From Variovorax gracilis (lineage in GTDB: Bacteria; Pseudomonadota; Gammaproteobacteria; Burkholderiales; Burkholderiaceae_C): a stretch of 64,000 nt of DNA. The position numbers and the translations under genes are program-made. Of the stretch, positions 15,228 to 24,082 are shown in pieces. Each line of letters begins with the position of its first letter. Within the stretch, counting starts at the first letter, position 1. The notes under the pieces were generated by a model, which did not search any database, was not told the origin of the DNA, and saw only the letters and a program-made list of their open reading frames with translations. The stretch is taken from positions 1-64,000 of the forward strand of contig NZ_JASZYF010000009.1 in assembly GCF_030317115.1 (NCBI RefSeq). The letters are read 5' to 3'.

Positions 15228-16814
15228 ATGAATTCCGAACGAATCGCAGGGCATGCCCTGTCCTGGGCGGCGGCGCAGTTCCGCGACCGTCCGGCCGTCG
15301 TCTTCCGCGACCGCAGCTACAGCTACACGCAGATCGAGCGGCGCAGCAACCAACTTGCCAACACGCTCATCGGCCTGGGCCTGACACCGGGCGAAAGGTT
15401 CGCGGTGCTGCTCAACAACTCGGTGGAGAGCATCGAAAGCCAGTTCGGCGCCGAGAAGGCTGCGCAGTGCTACGTGGCCCTGAACGCGCGTCATACGGTG
15501 CGCGAGCAGGCCGGCATCCTCAACGACGCGGGCGCCTCGGTGCTCATCGCCGGGGCCGAGTTCCGCGAGACGGTGCAGCAAGTGCGGATGCTGGTGCCCT
15601 CGCTGCGGGTCGTGATCGGCGTGGGTTGGCACGACGCGCATGTGCTCGACTACGACATGCTGCTCCAGCGTGCCTCGGATCGGTCGCCATGGCTCAAGGT
15701 GCCCGCGAACCTGCTGCTGCGCATCGCGTACACCTCGGGAACGACAGGCCAGCCCAAGGGCGTCGCCTACAGCATCGCGCGCTTTGACGCACGGCTCGCC
15801 AACCATTTCGGCGCCATGGAGTACGGCCTGGGCATCGACGACGCGATGCTCCACGTGGGGCCGCTCACGCACGCCGCCGGCGTGCATCTGCTGCCGTGCT
15901 ACCTGCGCGGCGCACGCAACATCGTGGCCGACCGCTTCGATGCCGAACAGGTGATTTCGCAGATCGCGAGCGATCGCATCACGCAACTCATGGTGGTGCC
16001 GACCATGATGAGCCGCCTGCTCGAAGTGCTGGCCGCGAACCCCGATGCGGATGTGTCCGCCCTCCAGCGCGTTCACTACGGCACCGCGCCGACGCCGGCG
16101 AGCACGTTGCACGAGGCCCTGGAACGTCTGGGGCCGATCCTGCGCCAGCAGTACGGCATGACCGAGGCGGTGCAGCCCCTCTGCGTGCTCTACCCGCACG
16201 ACCATCTGCAGGACGGCCGGCCCTCGGAGCGCATCACTTCCTGCGGCCGCCCGACGATGAACGTCGACATCACCGTGCGGGACGCCGATGGCAATCCGCT
16301 GGAGGCAGGCGAGATCGGCGAGATCGCGATCGCGCATCGTGGCATCGGCGAAGTGGCGTTCTGGCGGCGTCCCGAACTGGAGCGCGAATCCATCCGCGAT
16401 GGCTGGTATTACAGCGGCGACCTCGGTCGCTTCGATGACGAGGGCTTTCTCTACATCGTCGGACGCAACAAGGACATGATGATCAGCGGCGGCTTCAACG
16501 TCTACGCCCGCGAGGTCGAGGACGCGCTGCACACCCACCCGGCCGTGGCCGAGGTGGCGGTGCTCGGCCTGCCCGATGCCGAGTGGGGCGAGGTGATCGC
16601 GGCCTTCGTGGTGCGCCGCCCCGGAGAAGCGAGCGACGCCGACGCGCTCGCGAGGCACTGCGCCGAGCAGATCGCCGGCTACAAGAAACCGCGCGTGATC
16701 GAGTTCGTCGACGCGCTGCCGCGCAACCACGCCGGCAAGGTGACCAAGAACGACTTGCGCGATGCCTGGCTGGCTCGCCATACCCAAGGTACCCAAGGAG
16801 CAATCTCCAAATGA
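15228..16814 (+). CDS. Acyl-CoA synthetase (AMP-forming)
   Basis: 528 residues of the ANL superfamily; activates a carboxylic acid to its CoA thioester through an acyl-adenylate. P-loop I-A-Y-T-S-G-T-T-G-Q-P-K-G, A5 motif Y-G-M-T-E-A, Y-Y-S-G-D-L-G-R-F, hinge G-R-N-K-D-M-M-I-S-G-G-F-N-V-Y and the catalytic Lys in N-H-A-G-K-V-T-K. The start at 15228 has AAGGA upstream; the TTG at 15219 overlapping the gntR stop is less likely. It supplies the acyl-CoA on which the downstream AccD-type carboxyltransferase could act. Substrate unknown. The four-base overlap with the next gene links the two products. Confidence 0.88.
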   Translation: MNSERIAGHALSWAAAQFRDRPAVVFRDRSYSYTQIERRSNQLANTLIGLGLTPGERFAVLLNNSVESIESQFGAEKAAQCYVALNARHTVREQAGILNDAGASVLIAGAEFRETVQQVRMLVPSLRVVIGVGWHDAHVLDYDMLLQRASDRSPWLKVPANLLLRIAYTSGTTGQPKGVAYSIARFDARLANHFGAMEYGLGIDDAMLHVGPLTHAAGVHLLPCYLRGARNIVADRFDAEQVISQIASDRITQLMVVPTMMSRLLEVLAANPDADVSALQRVHYGTAPTPASTLHEALERLGPILRQQYGMTEAVQPLCVLYPHDHLQDGRPSERITSCGRPTMNVDITVRDADGNPLEAGEIGEIAIAHRGIGEVAFWRRPELERESIRDGWYYSGDLGRFDDEGFLYIVGRNKDMMISGGFNVYAREVEDALHTHPAVAEVAVLGLPDAEWGEVIAAFVVRRPGEASDADALARHCAEQIAGYKKPRVIEFVDALPRNHAGKVTKNDLRDAWLARHTQGTQGAISK

Positions 16815-18406
16815 ACACGACATTGACAACGAAGCCCGCAGCGGGCGAATGGACCGATGACCTCGACGAGTTGGCGCAGCGCCGCGCCATCGCACGCGAA
16901 CTGGGCGGCGAGGAGCAGGTGGCGCGCCACCACGCGGCCGGCAAGCTCACGGCGCGCGAGCGCATCGATCACCTGCTCGACGCCGGCAGCTTCAAGGAGA
17001 TCGGCGCGCTGGCCGGTTCCGTCAAGTACGGCGCGGACCGCAGGCGCGAGAGCTTCACGCCCAGCAATGCGGTCGTCGGCGTCGGCAGGATCGCCGAGCG
17101 GCGCACGGTCGTCTCGTCCGACGACTTCACGATCCGGGCCGGCTCATCCGAGGGCTCGGTGTCGGAGAAGTGGATCTTCGCCGACCGCTATGCCTTCGAG
17201 TACAAGCTGCCGATCGTGCGCATGGTCGACAGCGCCGGCGGCAGCGTGAAGCTGCTCGACAAGCTGGGCCACACCAAGATCCCGGGCTACGCCATGCTGC
17301 CGATGACGCAACTGCTCGGCGTCGTGCCCGTGGTCGGCATCGCGCTCGGCGCCTGTGCCGGGCTGGGCGCGCTGCGAGTCGCCTCGTCCCACCTCGCCAT
17401 CATGATTCGCGGCAAGAGCCAGATCTTCGCGGGCGGCCCGCCTGTCGTGAAGCAGGCGCTGGGCCTGGACATCGACAAGGAAACGCTCGGCGGCTACGAC
17501 GCGATGCACCGCTACAGCGGCACCGTGCAACTGGCCGTCGACACCGAGGAAGAGGCGCTTCAGGCCACGCAGCGCTTTCTTTCCTATCTTCCGGGCAATG
17601 TGTGGGAACAGCCGCGGCGCGTGGCCTGCGAGGACGCGGTCGATCGCTGCGATCCATGGCTCAACCAGGCGATCCCCGCCGACAAGCGCAAGGTCTTCCA
17701 GCCCCGCAAGATCCTGAAGGCGATCTTCGACCAAGGCTCGGTGTTCGAACTGTCGCCCGACTTCGGCGGCTCGACCATCACCTGCCTCGCCCGGCTGAAC
17801 GGACATGCGGTGGGCGTGATGACGAACAACCCGATGGTGATGGGAGGCGCGCTGACGCGTGCCGCGGCGCTGAAGATGGCGCGCTTCGTCGACCTGTGCG
17901 ACACCTTCCACCTGCCCATCGTCAACCTGGCCGACCAGCCGGGCGTGATGACCGGCCCCGACGCGGAACGCGAAGGCACGCTTGCGGCCGCGATGCAGGC
18001 CTTGAACGCGATCGAGCAATCGGGCGTTCCGTGGCTGGCGATCGTGCTGCGGCGCTGCGTGGGCCTCGCCGGCGCCATGCTGAGCCCGTGGCACGGTCCC
18101 TCGGGCACCGCGCTGCCCAACCGCTACGCCTGGCCGTCGGCCCGCTGGGGGTCGATCCCGGTCGAGGGTGGCGTCGCCGCGGCGTACAAGAAGGACATCG
18201 CCGCAGCCGAAGACCCTGTAGCGCACCGGCTCGAACTCGAAGCGCACTATCACGCGATTTCGTCGCCGATGCGCACGGCCGAGCGCTTCGGCGTGCTCGA
18301 CATCATCGAGCCCGCGACGACGCGGCCGCTGCTGTGCGCCTGGGTGGAAGATGCGTACCAGGCGACGAGCCGGCGTCTCGGCCCGGTCGGGCGCACGATG
18401 CGCTGA
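16811..18406 (+). CDS. Acyl-CoA carboxylase carboxyltransferase subunit (PccB/MccB type)
   Basis: 531 residues with the tandem crotonase-like N and C carboxyltransferase domains. Seen: H-H-A-A-G-K-L-T-A-R-E-R-I-D-H-L-L-D (family signature), D-S-A-G-G-S-V, the first oxyanion region G-A-C-A-G-L-G-A-L, P-P-V-V-K-Q-A-L-G, G-V-M-T-N-N-P, A-D-Q-P-G-V-M-T-G and the second oxyanion region G-L-A-G-A-M-L-S-P-W. It would transfer CO2 from biotin to the alpha or gamma carbon of an acyl-CoA. The middle D-Q-P-G-V-M-T-G replaces the more common D-x-P-G-F-x-x-G of propionyl-CoA carboxylase, so the substrate may differ. The biotin carboxylase it needs is encoded in the divergent operon, which ties the two operons into one enzyme system. 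Confidence 0.86.
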   Translation: MNTTLTTKPAAGEWTDDLDELAQRRAIARELGGEEQVARHHAAGKLTARERIDHLLDAGSFKEIGALAGSVKYGADRRRESFTPSNAVVGVGRIAERRTVVSSDDFTIRAGSSEGSVSEKWIFADRYAFEYKLPIVRMVDSAGGSVKLLDKLGHTKIPGYAMLPMTQLLGVVPVVGIALGACAGLGALRVASSHLAIMIRGKSQIFAGGPPVVKQALGLDIDKETLGGYDAMHRYSGTVQLAVDTEEEALQATQRFLSYLPGNVWEQPRRVACEDAVDRCDPWLNQAIPADKRKVFQPRKILKAIFDQGSVFELSPDFGGSTITCLARLNGHAVGVMTNNPMVMGGALTRAAALKMARFVDLCDTFHLPIVNLADQPGVMTGPDAEREGTLAAAMQALNAIEQSGVPWLAIVLRRCVGLAGAMLSPWHGPSGTALPNRYAWPSARWGSIPVEGGVAAAYKKDIAAAEDPVAHRLELEAHYHAISSPMRTAERFGVLDIIEPATTRPLLCAWVEDAYQATSRRLGPVGRTMR

Positions 18407-18415
18407 TCATTTTCT

Positions 18416-18443
18416 TTGCGTAAAGGCACGCTGGCCGTTACAT
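18416..18443 (+). promoter_or_regulatory. Possible promoter before the DUF3302-HlyD cluster
   Basis: TTGCGT (18416-18421), 16-bp spacer, TTACAT (18438-18443), then AGGAGGAG at 18457-18464 before the ATG at 18471. The spacer is short and the boxes imperfect, so this is only a candidate. Confidence 0.25.
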
Positions 18444-18470
18444 TCGTTTTCGATCAGGAGGAGATCCGAC

Positions 18471-19055
18471 ATGCTTCAGCCCAGTGAGCGTTCGACGAAG
18501 TGGCGCGCCGGTCGTTTGAGCGCCCGCCTGTGGACGGCGATAGCGCTGTCATGCGGGTGGGCCTCCCGTGTGCACGCATCCTTGCTGGAAGGCGATGCGC
18601 TTGACACGGCGGCGGATGTCATGTCCTATGTCGTGCTGGTACTGGTGCCGGTCCTCGCGATCGCGCTCTTCTGGATCGTGCACGTGCTGCCCGAGAAGAT
18701 CGCCGAAAAGCGCCACCATCCGCAAAAGGATGCGATCCACACCCTGTGCCTGCTTTCGCTCGTGTTTGGCGGATTGCTCTGGCCGCTGGCCTGGCTCTGG
18801 GCCTATACGCGGCCCATCGGCTACAAGATGGCCTTCGGCACTGAGAAGCATGAGGACTTCTTCGTCGAACATGGCGAAAAGGCTCATCGCGACGAGCTGG
18901 AAAGCGAGCACCTCGACCATCTCCTCGACGAACTCAACATGCTCGGGCGGCGCGGCAGCCTGACACCTGAACTCCAGCTGGTGCGCGAGCGCGTTCTGGC
19001 CGCGCGAGAGCGAAGCAGCGTGGCCGTGGCAACGCCGGAAGGGGGGGCCGCGTAA
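18471..19055 (+). CDS. DUF3302 inner-membrane protein (YiaW-like)
   Basis: 194 residues. After a hydrophobic N-terminal leader there are two further membrane segments: Y-V-V-L-V-L-V-P-V-L-A-I-A-L-F-W and L-C-L-L-S-L-V-F-G-G-L-L-W-P-L-A-W-L-W-A-Y, separated by L-P-E-K-I-A-E-K-R-H-H-P-Q-K-D-A-I. The K-R-x-H-P-x-x-D-A-I and L-W-P-L-A-x-x-W-A-Y motifs match DUF3302. The C-terminal 80 residues are charged and coil-like and extend beyond the ~110-residue E. coli YiaW. The start at 18471 has a strong AGGAGG box. In E. coli DUF3302 genes also sit directly before a HlyD-type adaptor gene (yiaW-yiaV), as here with no gap, which argues for a functional pair. Confidence 0.8.
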   Translation: MLQPSERSTKWRAGRLSARLWTAIALSCGWASRVHASLLEGDALDTAADVMSYVVLVLVPVLAIALFWIVHVLPEKIAEKRHHPQKDAIHTLCLLSLVFGGLLWPLAWLWAYTRPIGYKMAFGTEKHEDFFVEHGEKAHRDELESEHLDHLLDELNMLGRRGSLTPELQLVRERVLAARERSSVAVATPEGGAA

Positions 19056-20192
19056 ATGGAAGCCATCCTGCTCGGCATCTATGCCTTCTTCGTCTGGCTG
19101 ATCTTCTTCAAGTTCAAGTGGCTGCCCTGGAACACCATCTCGATGGTGATCGTCGTGACCATCCCGGTGGTTGCGCTCACCTTGCTGGTCCTGCTGCTCA
19201 ACATCTTCGCGCCGTCCACGGCCGACGTGCGGGTCTTCAAGTACGTGGTGAACATCGTGCCCCAGGTGAGGGGGCGCGTGATCGAGGTACCGATCGAGCC
19301 GAACAAGCTGATCAAGCGCGGCGACGTGTTGTTCAAGATCGATCCGACGCCGTACCAGTTGCAGGTCAAGGCGCTGGAAGCCCAACTCGCCAATGCCGAA
19401 GGCGGCACGCGCAAGATGCGCGAAGAACTGAAAGCCGCGACATCGAAATCCGGTGCGGTGCGGGCTCAACTGGAACTCGCGCGCCGCAGGGTCGAACAGA
19501 ACCGCCAGTTGGTCGCGGCAGGGGCCGGGGACCGATTTGCGCTCGAACAGGCGCAAGCCAACCTGGCGGAGCTGCAGGCGCAGTTGGCATCATCCATTGC
19601 CGGTGAGGCGCAAGTGCGTGCCACCCTGTCGGCGACCGTCGACGACGATCAGGCAGAAATCGCGCAGATCAAGGCGCAGCTCGAAAACTCGCGATGGGAG
19701 TTGTTGCAGACCACCGTCGTCGCGCCAGCCGACGGCTATGCGATCAACCTGCAATTGCGGGTCGGCTCGATGACGGCGGCGTTCCCCGTGACGCCCGTGA
19801 TGACCTTCGTCGAGAACGAATACCAGGTCATCGCGCTCTACCAGCAGAACGAACTGCACCAGGTCGCCCCCGGCGACGAAGCCGAGTTCTCGTTGAAGAC
19901 GCGGCCGGGCGTGATCTTCAAGGCCAAGGTCGAATCCATCATCTGGGCGCAAGGCCAGGGCCAACTGGCGAATGCGACCCAGTTGCCCACGACCGGCATG
20001 GCGCCGATCCCGCCGGGGCGTTTCGGCGTGAGGCTCGACGTGGACGCCCGGCACCAGGACGAATTCTTCGCTGCGGGCGCCGTGGGCGAGGGCGCCATCT
20101 ACACGCAGCATCTCGCGCTGATCCACATCATCCGCAAGATCATCCTGCGTGTCGGCTCCAAGCTCGACGTGCTGATCCTCAAGCTGCATTGA
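19056..20192 (+). CDS. HlyD-family membrane fusion (periplasmic adaptor) protein
   Basis: 378 residues. Two N-terminal membrane spans (residues ~3-20 and ~27-50), then the first half-lipoyl motif V-V-N-I-V-P-Q-V-R-G-R-V-I-E-V-P-I, a coiled-coil hairpin of about 110 residues rich in Ala/Gln/Glu, the second lipoyl half A-P-A-D-G-Y-A-I-N-L and a beta-barrel domain. It resembles YiaV/YibH/EmrA-like adaptors that link an inner-membrane partner to an outer-membrane channel. The ATG directly follows the DUF3302 stop codon, and the NodT-like channel gene follows 8 bp later. No ABC, MFS or RND pump is in the cluster. Confidence 0.88.
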   Translation: MEAILLGIYAFFVWLIFFKFKWLPWNTISMVIVVTIPVVALTLLVLLLNIFAPSTADVRVFKYVVNIVPQVRGRVIEVPIEPNKLIKRGDVLFKIDPTPYQLQVKALEAQLANAEGGTRKMREELKAATSKSGAVRAQLELARRRVEQNRQLVAAGAGDRFALEQAQANLAELQAQLASSIAGEAQVRATLSATVDDDQAEIAQIKAQLENSRWELLQTTVVAPADGYAINLQLRVGSMTAAFPVTPVMTFVENEYQVIALYQQNELHQVAPGDEAEFSLKTRPGVIFKAKVESIIWAQGQGQLANATQLPTTGMAPIPPGRFGVRLDVDARHQDEFFAAGAVGEGAIYTQHLALIHIIRKIILRVGSKLDVLILKLH

Positions 20193-20200
20193 GAGTCGCC

Positions 20201-21631
20201 ATGAGCACGCACTCCATCCGCCTCTGGTCGATGATCGCGCTCGCGGCACTCGGCGCGGCGGGCTGCGCGCTGAAGTCCCCGCCGGACCGTGCTGCGCTCG
20301 CGAGCGAGGCGCTGTCCAACGCGCCGGCACCGGCCGCATGGAAGGCCGGCGCGACGGCCGGCGGCGTGGTCGACGACTGGATCGCGAGCTTCGGCGACCC
20401 GGTGCTCAACCAGCTGGTCGCTGAAGCGCTCGCCTACAACAACGACCTGCGCGCATCCGCCGCGCGGGTCGAGCAGGCGGCAGCGGGCGTGAAGGCCGCG
20501 GGAGCGCAGATTTGGCCTGCCATCGACGTCATCGGCCGGCGCGGCGGCAAGATGGGCGGCGATGGGTCGGGCCTCAATGGCTGGGTGATCTCGGCCTCGT
20601 GGGAAATCGACCTGTGGGGCCGCGTGCGTTACGCCCGCCGTTCCGCCGAAGACCAATACGCATCGACGCAGGCCGACCTGGCGGCGGCACGGCAATCGAT
20701 CGCCGCGCTCGTCGCCAAGTCGTGGTTCCTGGCGACCGAGGCGGCGCTGCAGCGCCAGCTCGCGCGCCAGATGATCGATACCAGCAAGCAGTCGGTCAAT
20801 CTCGCGGACCAGCGCTGGCGCATCGGCGCGTCGAGCGAAAGCGATGTCGTGCAGGCGCAGGCGAGCCTGAAGACATTCGTCGACGCCGAGCGGCAGCTCG
20901 ACTTGACCTACTCGAAGTCGCTTCGTTCGCTCGAACTGCTGCTCGGGCGCTATCCGGGCGCGGACCTGAAGCCGGCGGCCGCCTGGCCGCGCGTCGACAT
21001 GCCGGTCGGTGCGGGCGTGCCGTCGGAACTGCTCGAACGCCGGCCGGACATCGTCGCCGCGGAGCGCCGAGTCGCCGCGGCCTTCGACCGCACCCAGGAG
21101 GCCCAGGCTGCGCGCCTGCCGCGCGTGTCGCTCTCGGCGGGAATCTCGTCGATCACGAGCGAGATGTTCGTGCTGAAGGACCGTGACAACCCGAGCGCGA
21201 GCATCGGCGCGGGCCTGGTCGCGCCGCTGTTCCACGGCGGTGCGCTGCTGGCGCAGGTGGAGGCGCGCACGGCCGAGCAGCAGCAGGCCGTGGCCGCCTG
21301 GGCGCAGACCGCGCTGAAGGCCTTCAACGAGGTTGAAACGGCACTTGCCGAAGAAGCCACATTGCGCGAGCGCGAGCCGATCCTCGACGCTCAGGCGAGG
21401 GACGCGCAAAAGGTGCTCGACATCGAGAACACGCGATATCGCGTGGGATCACGCGACCAGCGAACAGTGACGCAGCAGGAGATGAGCGTGTATGCCGCAC
21501 GCTCGACCTTGCTGCGCGTCCAGGCCGAGCGGCGCGTGCAGCGGGTCAATCTCCTGCTGGCACTCGGCGGCGGCTTCGGCCCCGGCACTGAAAGCGAATC
21601 GGCCGTGCAGGGCCAGGAGAAACGGCCATGA
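20201..21631 (+). CDS. NodT-type outer-membrane efflux lipoprotein
   Basis: 476 residues. Lipoprotein signal with lipobox L-G-A-A-G-C (Cys at about residue 22), then the TolC-like repeat pair: D-D-W-I-A-S-F-G-D-P-V-L-N-Q-L-V-x-E-A-L-A-Y-N-N-D-L, S-W-E-I-D-L-W-G-R-V-R, L-E-R-R-P-D-I-V-A-A-E-R-R-V and a final N-E-V-E-T-A-L helix. It forms the trimeric outer-membrane/periplasmic duct of a tripartite exporter with the upstream HlyD adaptor. The stop overlaps the next gene by four bases, so the patatin lipoprotein is made together with it. Confidence 0.9.
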   Translation: MSTHSIRLWSMIALAALGAAGCALKSPPDRAALASEALSNAPAPAAWKAGATAGGVVDDWIASFGDPVLNQLVAEALAYNNDLRASAARVEQAAAGVKAAGAQIWPAIDVIGRRGGKMGGDGSGLNGWVISASWEIDLWGRVRYARRSAEDQYASTQADLAAARQSIAALVAKSWFLATEAALQRQLARQMIDTSKQSVNLADQRWRIGASSESDVVQAQASLKTFVDAERQLDLTYSKSLRSLELLLGRYPGADLKPAAAWPRVDMPVGAGVPSELLERRPDIVAAERRVAAAFDRTQEAQAARLPRVSLSAGISSITSEMFVLKDRDNPSASIGAGLVAPLFHGGALLAQVEARTAEQQQAVAAWAQTALKAFNEVETALAEEATLREREPILDAQARDAQKVLDIENTRYRVGSRDQRTVTQQEMSVYAARSTLLRVQAERRVQRVNLLLALGGGFGPGTESESAVQGQEKRP

Positions 21632-23094
21632 CCACGACCCGAACGCACCTCGCCCTGCGGTGCCTTGGCGCTTGTCTCTTGCTGCTCGGCGGTTGTGCCA
21701 CCCGGCCGATCAATCCTCCGATCACCCAGGCGAACCCGGGCAGCGGTTACCGCTTCGAGACGCGGCAGGCCGAAGTCAAGGACAAGGACGCACTCGTCAT
21801 CCTGGCGTTCTCGGGCGGCGGCACGCGCGCCGCCGCGTTTTCGTACGGCGTCCTCGAATACCTTCGCCGCACCGAGATCGTCACGCCGAAGGGCAGGGCC
21901 CGACTGATCGACCAGGTCGACATCATCACCGGCGTCTCGGGGGGCAGTTTCACCGCGCTGGCCTATGGCCTCTATGGCGACAAGCTGTTCGACGACTATG
22001 AGCAGCGCTTTCTCAAGCGAGACGTGCAGGGCGCGATCATTTCCGGCTCGCTCAACCCGGGCAACTGGGCGAAGCTGTCGTCGTTGGGATGGGGGCGCTC
22101 CGAGCTGGCGTCCCAGCTGTACGACGAAGTGCTGTTCAACAATGCCACCTTCGGCGATTTGAACCGCGGGAAAGGACCGCTCATCCTCGCATCCGCGACC
22201 GATATCTCGAGCGGCGCCCGCGTCGTCTTCCAGCAGGGCACGTTCGATGTGCTGTGCTCGGACCTGAGCGCCGTGCCGTTGTCGCGCGCTGCCGCCGCCT
22301 CGTCGGCGGTGCCCGTGGTGCTCTCGCCGGTCACGATCAACAACTACGGCGGCACCTGCAACATGACGCCTCCCGCGTGGGTGAAGCGCTTCACCGACAC
22401 CGACAACCCGCCGCGACCGGCGGCCAGGGCGATACGCTCCCTCCGCTCACTGGGGGACTTCGCCGACAGCAAGAAGCGGCCCTATCTCCATCTGGTGGAC
22501 GGTGGCGTGTCGGACAACGTCGGCATGCGCGGCGTGCTCGATTCACTGGAGATCCTGGAGGCCATGCAGGAAGCCGGCATGCCGACGCAACTCGACAGCG
22601 CGAAGCGGATCGTCGTCTTCATCGTCAACTCGCTGTCCGTGCCGCCGACGAAATGGGACGAATCCGAATCGCCGCCCGGCAGTGTGCAGATCCTGCTCAA
22701 GTCGAGCGGCGTTCCGATCGACCGCTATTCCTTCGAGGCCGTCGAGCTTCTGAGGGACATGGCGGCACGCTGGAACACGATGCGCAGGATCCGCACGTCG
22801 GCGGCGATGGCAGACAACAAGGACCCGGCGCTCGCGTCGGCGATACGGGGGCCGGACGCCGAGATCTACGCCATCGACGTCTCTTTCGCCGCACTCAAGG
22901 ACAACGCGGAGTTGGACTATCTCAACCAGCAGCCGACCACCTTCGTCCTGCCCGACGAGGCGGTCGATCGCCTGCGAGCCGCGGCGGGCACGATCATTTC
23001 GGATTCGCCCGAGTTCAAGCGGCTGCTGAAGGATGTGGGCGGCACCCTGGCGGCCGCACCGAAGCCGGCTGCGCGTTCAACGTCGAAGGACTAG
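21628..23094 (+). CDS. Patatin-like phospholipase lipoprotein
   Basis: 488 residues. Lipobox L-L-G-G-C near residue 23 predicts a lipid-anchored envelope protein. The patatin domain shows the oxyanion loop F-S-G-G-G-T-R-A-A-A, the nucleophile elbow G-V-S-G-G-S and the catalytic Asp in V-D-G-G-V-S-D-N, so a Ser-Asp dyad for acyl-ester hydrolysis is complete. An insertion of about 120 residues, including G-G-T-C-N-M-T-P-P-A-W, separates Ser from Asp. ATGA overlap with the NodT-like gene places a lipase in an export operon; it may act on phospholipid or on the exported lipid. A role in membrane-lipid turnover is an alternative. Confidence 0.87.
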   Translation: MTTTRTHLALRCLGACLLLLGGCATRPINPPITQANPGSGYRFETRQAEVKDKDALVILAFSGGGTRAAAFSYGVLEYLRRTEIVTPKGRARLIDQVDIITGVSGGSFTALAYGLYGDKLFDDYEQRFLKRDVQGAIISGSLNPGNWAKLSSLGWGRSELASQLYDEVLFNNATFGDLNRGKGPLILASATDISSGARVVFQQGTFDVLCSDLSAVPLSRAAAASSAVPVVLSPVTINNYGGTCNMTPPAWVKRFTDTDNPPRPAARAIRSLRSLGDFADSKKRPYLHLVDGGVSDNVGMRGVLDSLEILEAMQEAGMPTQLDSAKRIVVFIVNSLSVPPTKWDESESPPGSVQILLKSSGVPIDRYSFEAVELLRDMAARWNTMRRIRTSAAMADNKDPALASAIRGPDAEIYAIDVSFAALKDNAELDYLNQQPTTFVLPDEAVDRLRAAAGTIISDSPEFKRLLKDVGGTLAAAPKPAARSTSKD

Positions 23095-23159
23095 GCCGGC
23101 CCTTTTCCGAAGCAGAATCCAGGTGCTTCAACGTGGACCTCGGTCCAGGAAGGGAAAAG

Positions 23160-23387
23160 ATGGAACTGGAAGAAGTCAACGCGCGCCTTCGTTCGCTGGA
23201 ACTGCGAGCTGTCGCCCACACAGCGGCGATCGCGGTCCTGCTCCAGGAGCAGCCCAATGCCGCCGCCAAGCTGCATCTGGTCTCCGAGCACCTGGTCGAC
23301 GCGCCGCCGATCCCGATGTCCGATGAGGACCTGGTGAAGGTCGCGGCGTACATCCAGGCCATGCTGGGTGGTCCCTGGGTCGACTGA
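23160..23387 (+). CDS. Small hypothetical protein, 75 residues
   Basis: Begins M-E-L-E-E-V-N-A-R-L-R-S-L-E-L-R-A-V-A-H-T, a likely amphipathic or coiled-coil helix, and ends in a second acidic helix (S-D-E-D-L-V-K-V-A-A-Y-I-Q-A-M-L-G). The start at 23160 follows an AGGAAGGG box, which supports translation. No cysteine, signal or membrane segment. I do not recognise a family. It lies 65 bp after the patatin gene and is convergent with a TetR gene. Confidence 0.55.
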   Translation: MELEEVNARLRSLELRAVAHTAAIAVLLQEQPNAAAKLHLVSEHLVDAPPIPMSDEDLVKVAAYIQAMLGGPWVD

Positions 23388-23425
23388 TTCCTGCCGTCTC
23401 GTCGGCGGAAGCTGCCGCGCGTCGC

Positions 23426-24070
23426 TCAGCGCCTCGGCGGCAAGGCGAGGTAGTTGGCGACCAGGCGCACGAGGGCGTCTTCCACCTCTTTCTTCTGCGG
23501 TCCCTTGAATGGATCGGGCAACGCCAGGACCGCGCGCAAGACCCCGAACACGCTGTTCGTCAGCACGAAGGCTTCCGCCGGCTTCAGGCTGCGCGCCTTG
23601 CCGTCGAAGGCAACGATGCCCGTCGATGTCATCAACTCCACGATCGTCGTGCGCAATGCGCGCAGGGGACTGTCCGTTGTCCCGGTGAGCGCGTGCTCCA
23701 GCAAGACGCGATGCACGCGGGTTCGCCCGCCATAGGCAGATAGAACCGTCCTCACGATGGCACGCATCCGGTCGCCCGGGTCCTCGGGCGGCGCCTCGGT
23801 CAGTGCCTGCAGCACGCCGTCGGCCATGGCCTGTAGCTCGCGCTGGGCCAGCGCGTCGAGCAGTGCCGCCTTGTCCCGGAAGTACTGGTAGAGCGTGCCG
23901 ATGCTGACGCCCGCGACCTCCGCGACGCGGTTGGTGTTCAGCGCCGGCAGCCCGCCTTGATCGAGAAGCCGCGTCGCGGCCTCCAACATGAGTTCGACCT
24001 TCTCCAATGACCGGGCCTGGCTGGGCAGCCGGCGCGCAGGCTCCTGTCTTTGCCAGGTTTTCGGGGGCAT
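23426..24070 (-). CDS. TetR/AcrR-family transcriptional regulator
   Basis: 214 residues. The N-terminal DNA-binding domain reads L-M-L-E-A-A-T-R-L-L-D-Q-G-G, N-T-N-R-V-A-E-V-A-G-V-S-I-G-T-L-Y-Q-Y-F-R-D-K, a textbook TetR helix-turn-helix at about residues 26-70. The C-terminal ligand domain is unassigned. It is convergent with the small gene at 23160-23387 and lies 12 bp beyond the GNAT gene on the same strand, with which it may be co-transcribed. Targets cannot be read from the sequence; the export cluster to its left is a candidate. Confidence 0.9.
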   Translation of the reverse strand: MPPKTWQRQEPARRLPSQARSLEKVELMLEAATRLLDQGGLPALNTNRVAEVAGVSIGTLYQYFRDKAALLDALAQRELQAMADGVLQALTEAPPEDPGDRMRAIVRTVLSAYGGRTRVHRVLLEHALTGTTDSPLRALRTTIVELMTSTGIVAFDGKARSLKPAEAFVLTNSVFGVLRAVLALPDPFKGPQKKEVEDALVRLVANYLALPPRR

Positions 24071-24082
24071 GGTGCTCGACGC

